Shown here piece by piece: positions 11,504-21,774 of a DNA stretch of 64,000 nucleotides (positions are counted from its first letter, which is position 1; each line of letters begins with the position of its first letter). The translations under genes and the position numbers were made by a program. A model generated the notes under the pieces. That model searched no databases. It saw only the letters and a program-made list of their open reading frames with translations, and was not told where the DNA came from. Source of the DNA: Burkholderiales bacterium PBB2 (GTDB lineage: Bacteria > Pseudomonadota > Gammaproteobacteria > Burkholderiales > Burkholderiaceae_C); the NCBI GenBank assembly GCA_002255955.1, contig NKIM01000001.1:62001-126000 (forward strand). Reading direction: 5' to 3'.

Positions 11504-12385
11504 TCAGTTTCTTATGGTTCCGGCGCCAGCTGCGGCGGGTTTGGCCGCGGCGGCTGCCGGTTTGTTGGATTTGACGGGTTTGGCGACGGTGGAGTAGCCC
11601 TGCAATCGCACGGCATAGCCATCGGCGTGACGCAGATCGGCGGACAAAAGCGGCGCCTGGAAGCGTGAGGTCAGCTGGGTCACCGTGCGCACCAGCTGCG
11701 CGTAGCGGGCCAGCACCTCGTCTTCCTCACCACGGCCCAGCTCGATCACCGCGCCCTTGTCCAGGGTGATGCGCCAGGAGCCGCGGCCGGACAGATCGAG
11801 CCGGTCGATGCTGTCGTCGATGGCGCGGCTGGCTTGCTGCAGGCGTTGCCACATGTGCAGCATGCTGGCGGCCGTGCCGGCCGGGCCGGCCAGCACCGGC
11901 AGATCTTCATCCTCGACATCGCCGAGGTTGGCCTGGAACACCTCACCGAAGCTGTTGACCAGGCGGCGCTCAACGGTGGCGTCGCTGTTGGCATCCGCCC
12001 CTTCGGCCTTGGTTTCCCAGTAGGCGGCAGGCTTGTGTTCTTCCAGCTGCACCTTGAGCTGGTTCGGCCACACCCGCTGCACCACGGCACGACGGACCCA
12101 GGGCACACCCTCGAAGGCCTCGCGCCCCTGCTGCAGGCTCATGCTCAGAAAGGAGCCGGAAAGCTGGGGCAAGGCATTGGCGCGCAAGGAGGCAGCGCTG
12201 TTGCGCGAGACATCACCCTCCACCTGGATGGCGCGGATGGCGAACACCGGCAGGCGCGACACCCAGCGCAGGCTCAGGCCCGCGGCCAGCAGCAGCGCGC
12301 CCAGCAGCAAAACCGCCGTCACCGCATTCATCAGGCGGATGTCGGGCGGCAGCGGGCTGCTGACGGTGGCGGAGGCGGCGCGCAT
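11504..12385 (-). CDS. ftsQ: Cell division protein FtsQ
   Basis: 293 residues. A short cytoplasmic tail is followed by one membrane helix (about residues 20-42, VTAVLLLGALLLAAGLSL). A periplasmic POTRA domain comes next (VFAIRAIQVEGDVSRNS), then the FtsQ domain (VPWVRRAVVQRVWPNQLKV). The C-terminus is Ala/Lys-rich and low in complexity. FtsQ is the bitopic scaffold that links FtsA/FtsK to FtsL-FtsB and septal synthesis. It starts 53 bases after ddlB and ends 13 bases before ftsA, so the three are probably one transcript. Confidence 0.95.
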   Translation of the reverse strand: MRAASATVSSPLPPDIRLMNAVTAVLLLGALLLAAGLSLRWVSRLPVFAIRAIQVEGDVSRNSAASLRANALPQLSGSFLSMSLQQGREAFEGVPWVRRAVVQRVWPNQLKVQLEEHKPAAYWETKAEGADANSDATVERRLVNSFGEVFQANLGDVEDEDLPVLAGPAGTAASMLHMWQRLQQASRAIDDSIDRLDLSGRGSWRITLDKGAVIELGRGEEDEVLARYAQLVRTVTQLTSRFQAPLLSADLRHADGYAVRLQGYSTVAKPVKSNKPAAAAAKPAAAGAGTIRN

Positions 12386-12438
12386 GGCTTGAATGAAGGG
12401 GGTTCAGCTTCCGGGTTGAAAGGGGGGCGGGTTCGGGA

Positions 12439-13425
12439 TCAGCCCTGCTTGCTCGGCACCTGGCCGTCCAAGCGAGCCTGGGACAGCACCCACATGCACA
12501 GCTGCTCGTAGCTGATGCCGGCGGCCTTGGCAGAAATCGGCACCAGGGAATGCGAGGTCATGCCCGGCGAGGTATTCATCTCCAGCAGGAAGGGCTTGTT
12601 GTCCCGCTTGCGCAGCATCACATCGGCGCGCGCCCAGCCGCGGCAGCCGAGCGAGCGGTAGGCGGCCAGGGTCAGCTCACGCACCTCACGCTCAAGCTCG
12701 ACGCTCAGGGTGTCGGTCAGGTAGCGGGTGGTGTCGGTGAAGTACTTGTTCTGGTAGTCGTAGTTGCCGCCGACCGCCTCGATTTGCACCACCGGCAGGG
12801 CAACGGCGGTGGCGCCCTCGCCGAGGACCGGACAGGTCAGCTCGGGGCCGTCGATGAATTCCTCGCAGAGGATCTCCTCGTCGTAGCGGGCGGCCAGCTC
12901 GACCGCCTCCTGCATCTGCGAATAGCCCTCGACCTTGCTGATGCCGATGGTCGAGCCCTCGTGCGGCGGCTTGACGAAGACCGGCAGGCCCAGCTCATCG
13001 GGGATGGCCATGCAGTTCTCGCGGCTGATCTCGCTCTTCTTGAGCTTGACATAGCGCGGCGTGGCCAGGCCATCGGCCAGCCACAGGCGCTTGGTCATGA
13101 TCTTGTCGATGGCAATGCTGGAAGCCATCACGCCCGAGCCGGTGTAGGGAATGCCCAGCAGCTCCAGCGCACCCTGCACCGTGCCGTCTTCCCCATGGCG
13201 GCCATGCAAGGCGATGAAGCAACGCTCGAAACTCTCGTCCTTGAGTACTTGCAGCGGTCGCTCGGAGGGATCAAAACCATGCGCATCCACGCCTTGCGAA
13301 CGCAAGGCCTTGAGCACACCCGGGCCCGACATGGTCAGCGAGACCTCGCGCTCAGCCGAGTCACCGCCCATCAGCACGGCCACTTTGCCAAGCGATTTCG
13401 GATCGATATTCAGATCCAGTTTCAT
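12439..13425 (-). CDS. ddlB: D-alanine-D-alanine ligase
   Basis: 328 residues. An ATP-grasp ligase that makes D-Ala-D-Ala for the peptidoglycan precursor. Family segments are visible: [14 protein letters not shown] at the N-terminus, [17 protein letters not shown] around the ATP-binding lysine, [15 protein letters not shown], and the metal-binding end [18 protein letters not shown]. Its start overlaps the murC stop by four bases (ATGA), indicating translational coupling within the dcw operon. The length and location point to the DdlB form. Confidence 0.97.
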   Translation of the reverse strand: MKLDLNIDPKSLGKVAVLMGGDSAEREVSLTMSGPGVLKALRSQGVDAHGFDPSERPLQVLKDESFERCFIALHGRHGEDGTVQGALELLGIPYTGSGVMASSIAIDKIMTKRLWLADGLATPRYVKLKKSEISRENCMAIPDELGLPVFVKPPHEGSTIGISKVEGYSQMQEAVELAARYDEEILCEEFIDGPELTCPVLGEGATAVALPVVQIEAVGGNYDYQNKYFTDTTRYLTDTLSVELEREVRELTLAAYRSLGCRGWARADVMLRKRDNKPFLLEMNTSPGMTSHSLVPISAKAAGISYEQLCMWVLSQARLDGQVPSKQG

Positions 13426-14828
13426 GGCTGGACACCCTTCAGAAAAGTCACGGTTTGTGCCGGCACGGCACCGATGGAGCCAGCGCCCATCACGATCACA
13501 ACGTCGTCGGCACGCGCCGCCGCGGCAATGGCCTGCGGCAGAGCGGCGACGTCGTCGACAAAACTCACGGCCTCGGCCAGCGAGGTCTTCTGCAGCGCGG
13601 ACAGCAGCGCGCGGCCATCGGCGCCTGCGATCACGCCCTCACCGGCGGCGTAGACCTCGGTCAGCAGCACGGCGTCGAAACCGGCGATCACGCGCACGAA
13701 CTCGGCGAAGCAATCGCGCGTGCGGGTGTAGCGGTGCGGCTGGAAGGCCAGCACCAGGCGGCGGCCCGGGAAGGCGCCCCGCGCGGCCGACAACACCGCT
13801 GCCATCTCCACCGGATGGTGGCCGTAGTCATCGACCAGGCTGAACTGGCCGCCACCCGCTGCCGGCAGTTCGCCGTAGCGCTGGAAACGCCGACCTACGC
13901 CGCCGAACTTGGCCAGCGCAGCCAGCACCGGCGCATCCGGCAACTCCAGCTCGTCGGCCACGGCGATCGCAGCCAGTGCATTCAAGACGTTATGCCGCCC
14001 CGCCAGATTCAGCACCACCGGCAGATCGGATCGACCCTTGCGCTGCACGGTGAAACGCATGCCGCCGCCAGCCAGGGCGTGCATGTCGACGGCGCGCACA
14101 TCGAGGTCTTCGTCGAATCCGTAGGTCACCACCGGGCGCGAAAGCAGCGGCAGGATGGAGCGCACGCCGGCATCGTCGGCACACATCACCGCCGCGCCGT
14201 AGAAAGGCATGCGGTGCAGGAAATCGACGAAAGCCAGCTTCAGGCGGGCGAAGTCATGGCCGTAGGTGTCCATGTGGTCGGCGTCGATATTGGTGACGAC
14301 GGCCAGCATGGGCAGCAGCTTGAGGAAGGAGGCGTCGGACTCATCGGCTTCGACGACGATGAACTCGCCCCGGCCCAGGCGCGAGTTGGCGCCCGCGCTG
14401 GCCAGCTTGCCGCCGATCACAAAGCTCGGGTCCTGGCCGGCCTCGATCAACACATCGGTGACCAGGGAGGTGGTCGTGGTCTTGCCATGGGTGCCGGCGA
14501 TGGCGATGCCTTTCTGCTGGCGCATCAGCTCGGCCAGCATGACGGCGCGCTGCACCACCGGGATGTGGCGCGCGCGTGCGGCCAGCACCTCGGGGTTGTC
14601 GGCGCGCACGGCCGTGGAGGTGACCACCACCTGGGCATCGCCGATGTGCTCGGCCGCATGACCGATCTGCACGCGCAGGCCCAGGCTGGCCAGGCGCTGC
14701 AAGGTGGCGCTGTCGGACTGGTCCGAGCCCGAGACGCGGTAGCCCTGGGCCTGCAGGATCTCGGCAATGCCGCTCATGCCGGCGCCGCCGATGCCCACGA
14801 AGTGAATGCGTTGCAAAGCGTGTTTCAT
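13422..14828 (-). CDS. murC: UDP-N-acetylmuramate-L-alanine ligase
   Basis: 468 residues. First Mur ligase: it adds L-Ala to UDP-MurNAc in the cytoplasm, using ATP. The UDP-binding start ([18 protein letters not shown]), the ATP loop ([14 protein letters not shown]) and the C-terminal domain motif [12 protein letters not shown] all match the family. It overlaps murG upstream and ddlB downstream by ATGA tetranucleotides, so translation is coupled along the run. Confidence 0.98.
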   Translation of the reverse strand: MKHALQRIHFVGIGGAGMSGIAEILQAQGYRVSGSDQSDSATLQRLASLGLRVQIGHAAEHIGDAQVVVTSTAVRADNPEVLAARARHIPVVQRAVMLAELMRQQKGIAIAGTHGKTTTTSLVTDVLIEAGQDPSFVIGGKLASAGANSRLGRGEFIVVEADESDASFLKLLPMLAVVTNIDADHMDTYGHDFARLKLAFVDFLHRMPFYGAAVMCADDAGVRSILPLLSRPVVTYGFDEDLDVRAVDMHALAGGGMRFTVQRKGRSDLPVVLNLAGRHNVLNALAAIAVADELELPDAPVLAALAKFGGVGRRFQRYGELPAAGGGQFSLVDDYGHHPVEMAAVLSAARGAFPGRRLVLAFQPHRYTRTRDCFAEFVRVIAGFDAVLLTEVYAAGEGVIAGADGRALLSALQKTSLAEAVSFVDDVAALPQAIAAAARADDVVIVMGAGSIGAVPAQTVTFLKGVQP

Positions 14829-15913
14829 GGGCGGGCACCACTCATCTTTTCAATTTCATCGGCCACCCGCGACGCAGCGCGCGGCCGGGCCAGGGCACGG
14901 GCCTTATCGGCCATCGCCAGCAGTTGCTCGCGGTCCAGCTTCTGCAACAGCTGCTGGAGAGATTCAGCCGTCATCTCGTCTTGCGGCAGGTGCACGGCCG
15001 CGCCATGCTGAGCCATGAAGCGGGCGTTGTCGCGCTGGTGCGAGGTGGTGCTCACCACCAGCGGCACCAGCACCGAGGCCAGGCCGGCGGCGCAGATTTC
15101 GCTGACGGTCACCGCACCGGCGCGGCACAGCATCACATCGGCCGCAGCGAGCTCGGCCGCCATGTCATCGATGAAGGGCCGGATGTCGGCTTGCACGCCG
15201 GCCGCCTTGTAAGCCGCCTGCACTGCCGCCAGATTGGCCTGGCCGGTTTGATGGATCACCTGCGGGCGCGGCTGATTGGCCGGCCACAGGGCCAGGGCCT
15301 TGGGCAGCAGATCGTTGATGGCGCGCGCGCCCAGCGAGCCGCCGACCACCAGCAAGCGCAGCGGGCCGCTGCGGCCGGCATAGCGCTGGGCCGGCGGCGC
15401 CAGGGCTTCGATCTCGGCGCGCACCGGGTTGCCGGTGACCACGGCCTTGCTCGTCGAAGCCGCAGCCGCACCGTCGAAACCGAAGGCAATGGTCTGGGCC
15501 ATGGGCTTGAGGCTCTGGTTGCTCAGCAGCATGGCCGCATCGGCATTGACCAGCATCAGCGGCCTGCGCATCAACCAGGCCATCAAGCCACCGGGGAAGC
15601 AGACATAGCCGCCCATGCCCAGGACCGCATCGGCGCTGCGCGTGACAAAAACCTGACGACTCTGCACAAACGCCTGGGCCAGCTTGAACACACCCTTGAC
15701 CGTGTGCAGCAGCCCCTTGCCGCGCAGGCCGGCAAAGGCCAGGCGATCGAGCGGGATGCCAGTGGGCGGCACCAGCTTGTTTTCCATGCCGAGCTCGGTG
15801 CCCATCCAGCTGACGCTCCAGCCGCGGCGCTTCATCTCCTCGGCCACAGCCAGGCCCGGGATGATGTGGCCGCCGGTGCCGGCCGCCATGATGACGAGGT
15901 GTTTTGTGCTCAT
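14825..15913 (-). CDS. murG: UDP-GlcNAc:undecaprenyl-PP-MurNAc-pentapeptide GlcNAc transferase
   Basis: 362 residues from the ATG at 15913 ([16 protein letters not shown]), with GGAGG six bases upstream. The open frame continues 62 codons further, but that stretch is an inserted hairpin sequence and not protein. MurG is a GT-B enzyme at the inner face of the membrane that converts lipid I to lipid II. Visible motifs are the glycine loop [16 protein letters not shown], the second loop [14 protein letters not shown], and the donor-site segment [16 protein letters not shown]. Unusually for this tightly packed cluster, it is separated from ftsW by 148 bases. The bases just before and at its start copy the end of ftsW. 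Confidence 0.97.
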   Translation of the reverse strand: MSTKHLVIMAAGTGGHIIPGLAVAEEMKRRGWSVSWMGTELGMENKLVPPTGIPLDRLAFAGLRGKGLLHTVKGVFKLAQAFVQSRQVFVTRSADAVLGMGGYVCFPGGLMAWLMRRPLMLVNADAAMLLSNQSLKPMAQTIAFGFDGAAAASTSKAVVTGNPVRAEIEALAPPAQRYAGRSGPLRLLVVGGSLGARAINDLLPKALALWPANQPRPQVIHQTGQANLAAVQAAYKAAGVQADIRPFIDDMAAELAAADVMLCRAGAVTVSEICAAGLASVLVPLVVSTTSHQRDNARFMAQHGAAVHLPQDEMTAESLQQLLQKLDREQLLAMADKARALARPRAASRVADEIEKMSGARP

Positions 15914-16097
15914 GCTCGGCCTCCGCGCATGAGTTGTCGGTTCTGGTCTTGGCCGGCCGCTGCTGCGGCCTTCACATGGCCTGGCCATGTGAGCCAAGCC
16001 CGGAACAGTCCGCTCTGACACGCGATGCGTGTCAGGCCTTTGCCGCACAGCGTCAAAGTCTTCATGCGCGGCCTCCGCGCATGAGCTGTCTGTTCTC
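15910..16097 (-). repeat. Insertion between ftsW and murG: flanking direct repeat plus three hairpins
   Basis: About 36 bases at 15910-15945 repeat the end of ftsW at 16062-16097 with few mismatches. In the minus-strand frame the upstream-of-murG copy would read [10 protein letters not shown]-stop, the same as the true FtsW tail. Between the copies lie three perfect inverted repeats: GGCCGC-TGCT-GCGGCC (15955-15970), TCACATGGC-CTG-GCCATGTGA (15972-15992) and CTGACACGC-GAT-GCGTGTCAG (16015-16035). The simplest reading is that ftsW and murG once overlapped by ATGA and that a hairpin-rich element, or a tandem duplication, later separated them while keeping the murG ribosome site. Confidence 0.8.
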
Positions 16098-17327
16098 AAT
16101 ATCGATTCTCAAAACAATGGCCAGTGCAACGCAGTTCATCAAGATGGCCGAGCCGCCAAAGCTCATCAGTGGCAGGGTCAGGCCCTTGGTCGGCAGCGCG
16201 CCCAGGTTCACGCCCATATTGATGAAGGCCTGGCCGCCCACCCAGATGCCGATGCCTTGGGCATAGAGGCCGGCGAACACACGGTCCAGGGCGATGGCCT
16301 GGCGGCCGATGTGGAAGAGCCGGCGCGAGAGCCAGAAGAAGGCAATGATGGTGATGGCCACGCCGACAAAGCCCAGCTCTTCACCGATCACGGCGAGCAG
16401 GAAGTCGGTGTGCGCCTCGGGCAGGTAGTGCAGCTTTTCGACGCTGCTGCCCAGACCCTGGCCCAGCCACTCGCCACGGCCCAGTGCGATCAGGGAATGC
16501 GTCAGCTGGTAGGCCTTGCCCTGGGCGTACTTCTCGTCCCAGGGGTTGAGGTAGGCAAAGATGCGCTCGCGGCGGAACTCGCTGAAGGTGATCATCAGCA
16601 CAAAGGCGCCGACCAGCACGGCCACGATCAGGAAGAACATGCGGCCGTTGACGCCGCCCAGGAACAAGATGCCCATGGCAATGGCCGCGATCACCATGAA
16701 GGCGCCCATGTCCGGCTCGGCCAGCAGCAGCACGCCGACGATGGCCAGCGACACGGCCATGGGCCACACCGCCTGGAAGAAGTTCTCCTTCACATCCATC
16801 TTGCGCATCATGTAGCTGGCGGCGTACATGGCGATCGCCATCTTGGCCAGCTCCGAGGGCTGGAAGTTCATCACACCCAGCGGGATCCAGCGCCGCGCGC
16901 CGTACACCACCTTGCCCAGGCCGGGAATCAGCACCGCCACCAGCAGCACCAGGGCCACGACAAACATCCAGGGCGCGTAGCGCTCCCAGGTGGACACCGG
17001 CACCTGCACCGTGATCAGGGCCGCGACCAGGCCGAAGGCAATCGCCACGATGTGCCGGGTCAGGAAATGGGTGGGCAGGTATTTCTCGAAACGCGGGTTG
17101 TCCGGCATGGCGATGGAGGCGGAATACACCATCACCAGGCCCAGGCCCATCAAGGCCAGCACCACCCAGACCAGGGTGGCATCGAAGCCGCTGAGCTTGG
17201 TCGGCTGGCCCGCCGACACGCTGACCCAGTCGCGCACCGGCACGTTCTCGGCACCGCCCTTGCGGCCAGCCAGCAGCGCGCGCAGACCCTCCGTCAAGCG
17301 CTTGAGCCAGGTGGTGAAGTCGCTCAC
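16062..17327 (-). CDS. ftsW: Septal peptidoglycan glycosyltransferase FtsW (SEDS family)
   Basis: 421 residues from the GTG at 17327, which overlaps the murD stop as GTGA; the frame stays open further upstream inside murD without support. FtsW is a ten-helix SEDS protein that polymerises lipid II at the septum, working with FtsI. Visible are the first helix segment [11 protein letters not shown], the catalytic-loop region [39 protein letters not shown] and the end segment [15 protein letters not shown]. The soluble N-terminus, about 45 residues, is somewhat long. The two ftsI genes upstream mean that it may have two alternative transpeptidase partners. Confidence 0.97.
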   Translation of the reverse strand: MSDFTTWLKRLTEGLRALLAGRKGGAENVPVRDWVSVSAGQPTKLSGFDATLVWVVLALMGLGLVMVYSASIAMPDNPRFEKYLPTHFLTRHIVAIAFGLVAALITVQVPVSTWERYAPWMFVVALVLLVAVLIPGLGKVVYGARRWIPLGVMNFQPSELAKMAIAMYAASYMMRKMDVKENFFQAVWPMAVSLAIVGVLLLAEPDMGAFMVIAAIAMGILFLGGVNGRMFFLIVAVLVGAFVLMITFSEFRRERIFAYLNPWDEKYAQGKAYQLTHSLIALGRGEWLGQGLGSSVEKLHYLPEAHTDFLLAVIGEELGFVGVAITIIAFFWLSRRLFHIGRQAIALDRVFAGLYAQGIGIWVGGQAFINMGVNLGALPTKGLTLPLMSFGGSAILMNCVALAIVLRIDIENRQLMRGGRA

Positions 17328-19165
17328 AGGCTCAAGCCCCGGTCTTCGGCCAACTGCTGCACGGCGGCCACAAAGACCTCGGCGCGGTGAGCGTAGTTGC
17401 GGAACATATCGAGGCTGGCGCAGGCCGGGCTCAGCAGCACGCTGTCGCCACTTTGCGCGTGCGCCTGGCACCAGGCCGTGGCGGCCTCCAGGCTCTCATG
17501 CGACTGCATGGGCACGCCGCAATCGGCCAGGGCGGCGGCGATCTGCGGGCCGTCGCGGCCGATCAAGGCCACGGCGCGCGCATGGCGGGCCACGCCGGCG
17601 GCCAGAGGGCTGAAGTCCTGGCCCTTGCCGTCACCGCCGAGGATCAAGATCAGCTTGGCCGGCGCACGGTCGGCACCCAGGCCAGTGATGGCCGCCACGG
17701 TGGCGCCAACATTGGTGCCTTTGGAATCGTCGTAGAAATCCACGCCTTCGATCGAGGCCACATGCTCGACGCGGTGCGGCTCGCCGCGGTATTCGCGCAG
17801 GCCGTGCAACATGGGCGCCAGCGCGCAGCCGGCAGCGCTGGCCAGGGCTAGGGCGGCCAGCGCATTCGCGGCGTTATGGCGTCCGCGCACGCGCAGGGCG
17901 TCAGCGGGCATCAGGCGCTGCAGGGTGATTTCTTCCTCGTCCTCGCCCTTTTTACGTTTCAGGGTTTCGTCTTGTTCGCGGGCACGCACCAGCCAGGCCA
18001 TGCCGCCCTCTTCCACCAGGCCGAAGTCGCCCGGGCGGTCCGGCGCATCGAGGCCGAAGCGGGTCACGGCGCGCTGCACCGATTTGGCAGCGCGACCGCG
18101 GCCTTGCTTGACCATCACGGCGGCAGGCACCAGGCCTTCGACCACCGGGTCGTCGCGGTTGATGACCATCAGCCCGTTCTGGCCGAAGACGAACGCCTTG
18201 GCCCGGGTGTAGGCGGCCATATCGCCATGCCAGTCGAGGTGATCTTGGGTGAGGTTGAGCACCGCGCCGGCCGTGGGCTCGAAGCCCTGCACCCCATCGA
18301 GCTGAAAGCTGGACAGCTCCAACACCCAGACCTCGGGCAGATGCTCGAACACCGGGCCCTTGGGCGGCGGCGGCTTGATGGGCAGGGGCGCCTCGTCGAG
18401 CAGGGCTTCGACCATGTCCAGGGTGCTGACCGCCTCGGCGGCTTCTGCACTCGCGGTCGCGGGCACGGCCTCGGCCGGCGCGGGTTCAGCTGCTTCAGAC
18501 TCTGCAGCGGGCTCGACAGCCAGCTCGGCCGGGGCCTCCTCCGCATCCGTCGCGGCTTCAGGTGCGACGGTGTCATCGGCCGCATGACCCAGAACTTCGG
18601 CTTCTACCACAGTCTCCAGCGGCGCTTCTTCCGGCAGCACCGGCGCGGGTTCCAGATCCAGGGCCGCGCCCAGAGTCGTCAGCATGCTGGGGCCGATATT
18701 GCCGGCCACGGCCACGCGCTTGCCGGCGCGTTCAGCCAGCAAGGCCGTCATGCAGGTGGTGGTGGTCTTGCCATTGGTGCCGGTGATGGCCAGCACGGCC
18801 GGCGCATAGCCGCGCTCGGCCTTGAGGTCGGCCAGGGCGCGGGCGAACAGATCCAGTTCGCCCTGCACCGGCACGCCGGTCTGGCGCGCCTGGTTCAGCA
18901 GCGGCTGCAGGCGGGCATCCAGCGGCGACAGGCCCGGGCTCTTGAGCACCAGCTGCACGCCGATCAGCTCGTCGGCCGACAAGTCGCCGCTGAAGAAACG
19001 GGCGGCTGGCACCTGCTCGGCCAGGGCCGCAGCCTGCGGCGGCTGCGGGCGCGAGTCCCACACCGCAATGCGCTCCGCGCCATAGCGCGCCACCCAGGCG
19101 GCCATGGCCAGGCCAGAGTCACCCAGCCCCAGAATCAGCACGCGCAGGCCTTGAAGATGCTTCAT
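17324..19165 (-). CDS. murD: UDP-N-acetylmuramoylalanine-D-glutamate ligase with large low-complexity insertion
   Basis: 613 residues, against roughly 440-500 for typical MurD. The Mur ligase parts are intact: ATP loop [14 protein letters not shown], substrate motif [40 protein letters not shown] and [20 protein letters not shown], plus a normal C-terminal domain. The extra length is an Ala/Glu/Pro-rich acidic stretch at about residues 167-275, in the central domain before VWVLELSS. A smaller charged loop ([11 protein letters not shown]) lies further on. The enzyme adds D-Glu to UDP-MurNAc-L-Ala. It starts four bases after... on the far side of mraY (stop at 19170) and overlaps ftsW by GTGA. 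The insertion is probably a disordered loop on the enzyme surface. Confidence 0.96.
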   Translation of the reverse strand: MKHLQGLRVLILGLGDSGLAMAAWVARYGAERIAVWDSRPQPPQAAALAEQVPAARFFSGDLSADELIGVQLVLKSPGLSPLDARLQPLLNQARQTGVPVQGELDLFARALADLKAERGYAPAVLAITGTNGKTTTTCMTALLAERAGKRVAVAGNIGPSMLTTLGAALDLEPAPVLPEEAPLETVVEAEVLGHAADDTVAPEAATDAEEAPAELAVEPAAESEAAEPAPAEAVPATASAEAAEAVSTLDMVEALLDEAPLPIKPPPPKGPVFEHLPEVWVLELSSFQLDGVQGFEPTAGAVLNLTQDHLDWHGDMAAYTRAKAFVFGQNGLMVINRDDPVVEGLVPAAVMVKQGRGRAAKSVQRAVTRFGLDAPDRPGDFGLVEEGGMAWLVRAREQDETLKRKKGEDEEEITLQRLMPADALRVRGRHNAANALAALALASAAGCALAPMLHGLREYRGEPHRVEHVASIEGVDFYDDSKGTNVGATVAAITGLGADRAPAKLILILGGDGKGQDFSPLAAGVARHARAVALIGRDGPQIAAALADCGVPMQSHESLEAATAWCQAHAQSGDSVLLSPACASLDMFRNYAHRAEVFVAAVQQLAEDRGLSL

Positions 19166-19169
19166 GGCG

Positions 19170-20348
19170 TCAGCGCAGCTTCAGGCTGGCCAGGCCGACC
19201 AGGCACAGCAGCATGGTGATGATCCAGAAGCGCACGACCACCTGCGTTTCCTTCCAGCCGGTCTTCTCGAAGTGGTGGTGCAGTGGCGCCATCTTGAAGA
19301 TGCGCCGGCCCTCGCCGTACTTCTTCTTGGTGTACTTGAACCAGGTCACTTGCAACATGACCGAGAGCACCTCGGCCACGAACACGCCGCCCATGATGCC
19401 CAGCACGATTTCCTGGCGCGTGATCACGGCCAGGGTGCCCAGCGCACCGCCCAGGGACAGCGCGCCCACATCGCCCATGAAGACCTGGGCCGGATAGGCG
19501 TTGAACCAGAGGAAGGCAAGACCTGCCCCCGCCATGGCCGCGCAAAAGATCAGCAGCTCGCCGGCGCCCGGGATGTAGGGCAGCAGCAGGTACTTGGAAA
19601 ACACCGAGGAGCCAGTCAGGTAGGCGAAGAGCCCCAGGGCCGATCCCACCAGCACCACCGGCATGATGGCCAGGCCATCGAGCCCATCGGTGAAGTTGAC
19701 CGCATTGCTGCAGCCGACGATGACAAAAAAGGACAGGGCGATGAAGCCGAACACGCCCAGCGGGTAGCTGACCGTCTTGAAGAAGGGCACGATCAAGTCG
19801 GCCTTGGGCGGCAGGTCGGTCGAGAAGCCGCTGCTGATCCAACGGAAGAACAGCTGCACCACGCCCAGGAAAGAGGTCTCGGACACGCTGAAGGCCAGGT
19901 AGAGCGCGGCCACCAGGCCGATCAGCGATTGCCAGAAGAACTTCTCGCGGCTGCGCATGCCCTCGGGGTTCTTGTCCACCACCTTGCGCCAGTCATCGAC
20001 CCAGCCCACGGCGCCAAAGCCCATGGTCACCAGCATCACCACCCAGACAAAACGGTTGCTCCAGTCGAACCACAGCAGAGTCGAGACGCCGATGCCGATC
20101 AGGATCAGCACGCCGCCCATGGTGGGCGTGCCGTTCTTGGCCAGATGCTGCTGGATGCCGTACTCGCGGATGGGCTGGCCGATCTTCATCTCGGTCAGGC
20201 GGCGGATCACCCAGGGGCCGAAGGCCAGGCCGATCAGCAGCGCCGTCATGGCGGCCATCACGGCACGGAAAGTGATGTACTGGAACAGGCGCAGAAAGCC
20301 CAGATCCGGGTAAAGGCCTTGCAGCCATTGAGCCAGGGTCAGCAGCAT
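19170..20348 (-). CDS. mraY: Phospho-N-acetylmuramoyl-pentapeptide transferase
   Basis: 392 residues with about ten hydrophobic helices. MraY transfers phospho-MurNAc-pentapeptide to undecaprenyl phosphate, making lipid I in the inner membrane. Characteristic pieces are [13 protein letters not shown], the aspartate loop [42 protein letters not shown] and the C-terminal [14 protein letters not shown]. It lies four bases from murF and four bases from murD within the dcw run. Confidence 0.98.
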   Translation of the reverse strand: MLLTLAQWLQGLYPDLGFLRLFQYITFRAVMAAMTALLIGLAFGPWVIRRLTEMKIGQPIREYGIQQHLAKNGTPTMGGVLILIGIGVSTLLWFDWSNRFVWVVMLVTMGFGAVGWVDDWRKVVDKNPEGMRSREKFFWQSLIGLVAALYLAFSVSETSFLGVVQLFFRWISSGFSTDLPPKADLIVPFFKTVSYPLGVFGFIALSFFVIVGCSNAVNFTDGLDGLAIMPVVLVGSALGLFAYLTGSSVFSKYLLLPYIPGAGELLIFCAAMAGAGLAFLWFNAYPAQVFMGDVGALSLGGALGTLAVITRQEIVLGIMGGVFVAEVLSVMLQVTWFKYTKKKYGEGRRIFKMAPLHHHFEKTGWKETQVVVRFWIITMLLCLVGLASLKLR

Positions 20349-20352
20349 GTCT

Positions 20353-21774
20353 TCAGGCCCCCGCTTTCGTGTCGGCCGTCTGCAGCAGGGCAGCGACCAC
20401 TTGTTCCATACGCATGAAGCGAGATCCCTTGATCAAAATGTTCTGCACCGTCGGCGCGGACTCGGCCAGCGCCGCCAGCAAGTCCGCCACGGTGGCAAAG
20501 GCGCGCGCGCCTGGGCCATAAGCCGCGGCGGCATCGGCCGCGGCCGAGCCGGCGGTCCACAGCGCCGCCAGGCCTCGTTCAGCGGCATAGGCACCCACCT
20601 CGCGGTGGAAGGCCGGGCCCTGGTCGCCTACCTCGCCCATATCGCCCAGGACCAGCCAGGACTCACCGGGCAGCTCGGCCAGCACATCGATGGCCGCGCG
20701 CACGCTGTCGGGGTTGGCGTTGTAGCTGTCATCGATCAGGGTGATGCGCTGACCGGCACGCTCGAAGCTCTTGAGCTGCGAGCGGCCCTTGACCGGGCGG
20801 AAATCCTCCAGGCCGCGGGCGATCACCGCCAGCGGCGCGCCAGCCGCCAGGGCGCAGGCCGCCGCAGCCAGTGCATTTCGCACGTTATGCAAACCAGCCA
20901 CGGCCAGGGCCACCGGCGCCACGCCTGCCGGCGTGTGCAGCTCCAGGGCCCAGTGGCCGCTGTCCACCCAGCGGGCGCTGCCAGTGACATCGGCCTCGCC
21001 CTGCAGGGCAAAGCTCAGATGCGGGCGGCTACCGGCCAGCTCCAGCCAGATCGGTGCGCAGGCATCCTCGGCCGGGAACACGGCCACGCCAGTCGGGCCC
21101 AAGGCCTCGATCACGGCGCCGTTCTCGCGGGCGGCGGCTTCCACCGTCTGCATGAATTCCTGGTGCTCGCGCTGGGCGTTGTTGACCAGGGCCACGGTGG
21201 GCCGGGCAAAGGCGGCCAGCGGCGCGATCTCGCCCGGGTGGTTCATGCCCAGCTCGACCACGGCCGCGCGCTGCCACAGCACCTCGTCCTGGCGCAGGCG
21301 CAGCAGGGTCAGGGGCACGCCAATGTCGTTGTTGTAATTGCCTTCGGTCGCCAGGCAGTTGCTGCCATGCCAGGCGCGCAGGATGCTGGCGATCATCTGG
21401 GTGACCGTGGTCTTGCCATTGCTGCCGGTGACGGCAATCAGCGGCAGCTGCACCTGGGCGCGCCAGGCCTGGGCCAGCAGACCCAGGGCCTGCTTGCTGT
21501 CCGGCACCTCGATGCCGGGCAGGCCGGCCTCGGCCAGGCCGCGCTCGGCCAGGGCCGCCACCGCACCGGCGGCAGCGGCCTGAGGCAGGAATTCATGCGC
21601 ATCGAAGCGCTCGCCGCGCAGGGCGACGAACAGATCGCCGGCCGCCAGGCTGCGCGTGTCGCTGTGCACGCGCTGGATGGCCGTGTCGGGCGAGCCGATC
21701 AAGCGCGCCGTGGGCAGCAACGGCAGCAAGAGGGCATGGACCTGGCCCAGGGTCATCAAGGCTTGGGCGCTCAC
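20353..21774 (-). CDS. murF: UDP-N-acetylmuramoyl-tripeptide-D-alanyl-D-alanine ligase
   Basis: 473 residues from a GTG at 21774 that overlaps the murE stop (GTGA). MurF adds the D-Ala-D-Ala dipeptide made by Ddl to UDP-MurNAc-tripeptide. Seen are the N-terminal substrate domain ([20 protein letters not shown]), the ATP loop ([14 protein letters not shown]), [13 protein letters not shown] and [12 protein letters not shown]. It is separate from murE, not fused to it as in some related bacteria. Confidence 0.97.
   Translation of the reverse strand: MSAQALMTLGQVHALLLPLLPTARLIGSPDTAIQRVHSDTRSLAAGDLFVALRGERFDAHEFLPQAAAAGAVAALAERGLAEAGLPGIEVPDSKQALGLLAQAWRAQVQLPLIAVTGSNGKTTVTQMIASILRAWHGSNCLATEGNYNNDIGVPLTLLRLRQDEVLWQRAAVVELGMNHPGEIAPLAAFARPTVALVNNAQREHQEFMQTVEAAARENGAVIEALGPTGVAVFPAEDACAPIWLELAGSRPHLSFALQGEADVTGSARWVDSGHWALELHTPAGVAPVALAVAGLHNVRNALAAAACALAAGAPLAVIARGLEDFRPVKGRSQLKSFERAGQRITLIDDSYNANPDSVRAAIDVLAELPGESWLVLGDMGEVGDQGPAFHREVGAYAAERGLAALWTAGSAAADAAAAYGPGARAFATVADLLAALAESAPTVQNILIKGSRFMRMEQVVAALLQTADTKAGA

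Noticed and set aside
15914-16099. N-terminal extension of MurG
   Set aside because: The stretch is the hairpin insertion. MurG homologues start at MSTKHLVIM, and that ATG has GGAGG upstream.
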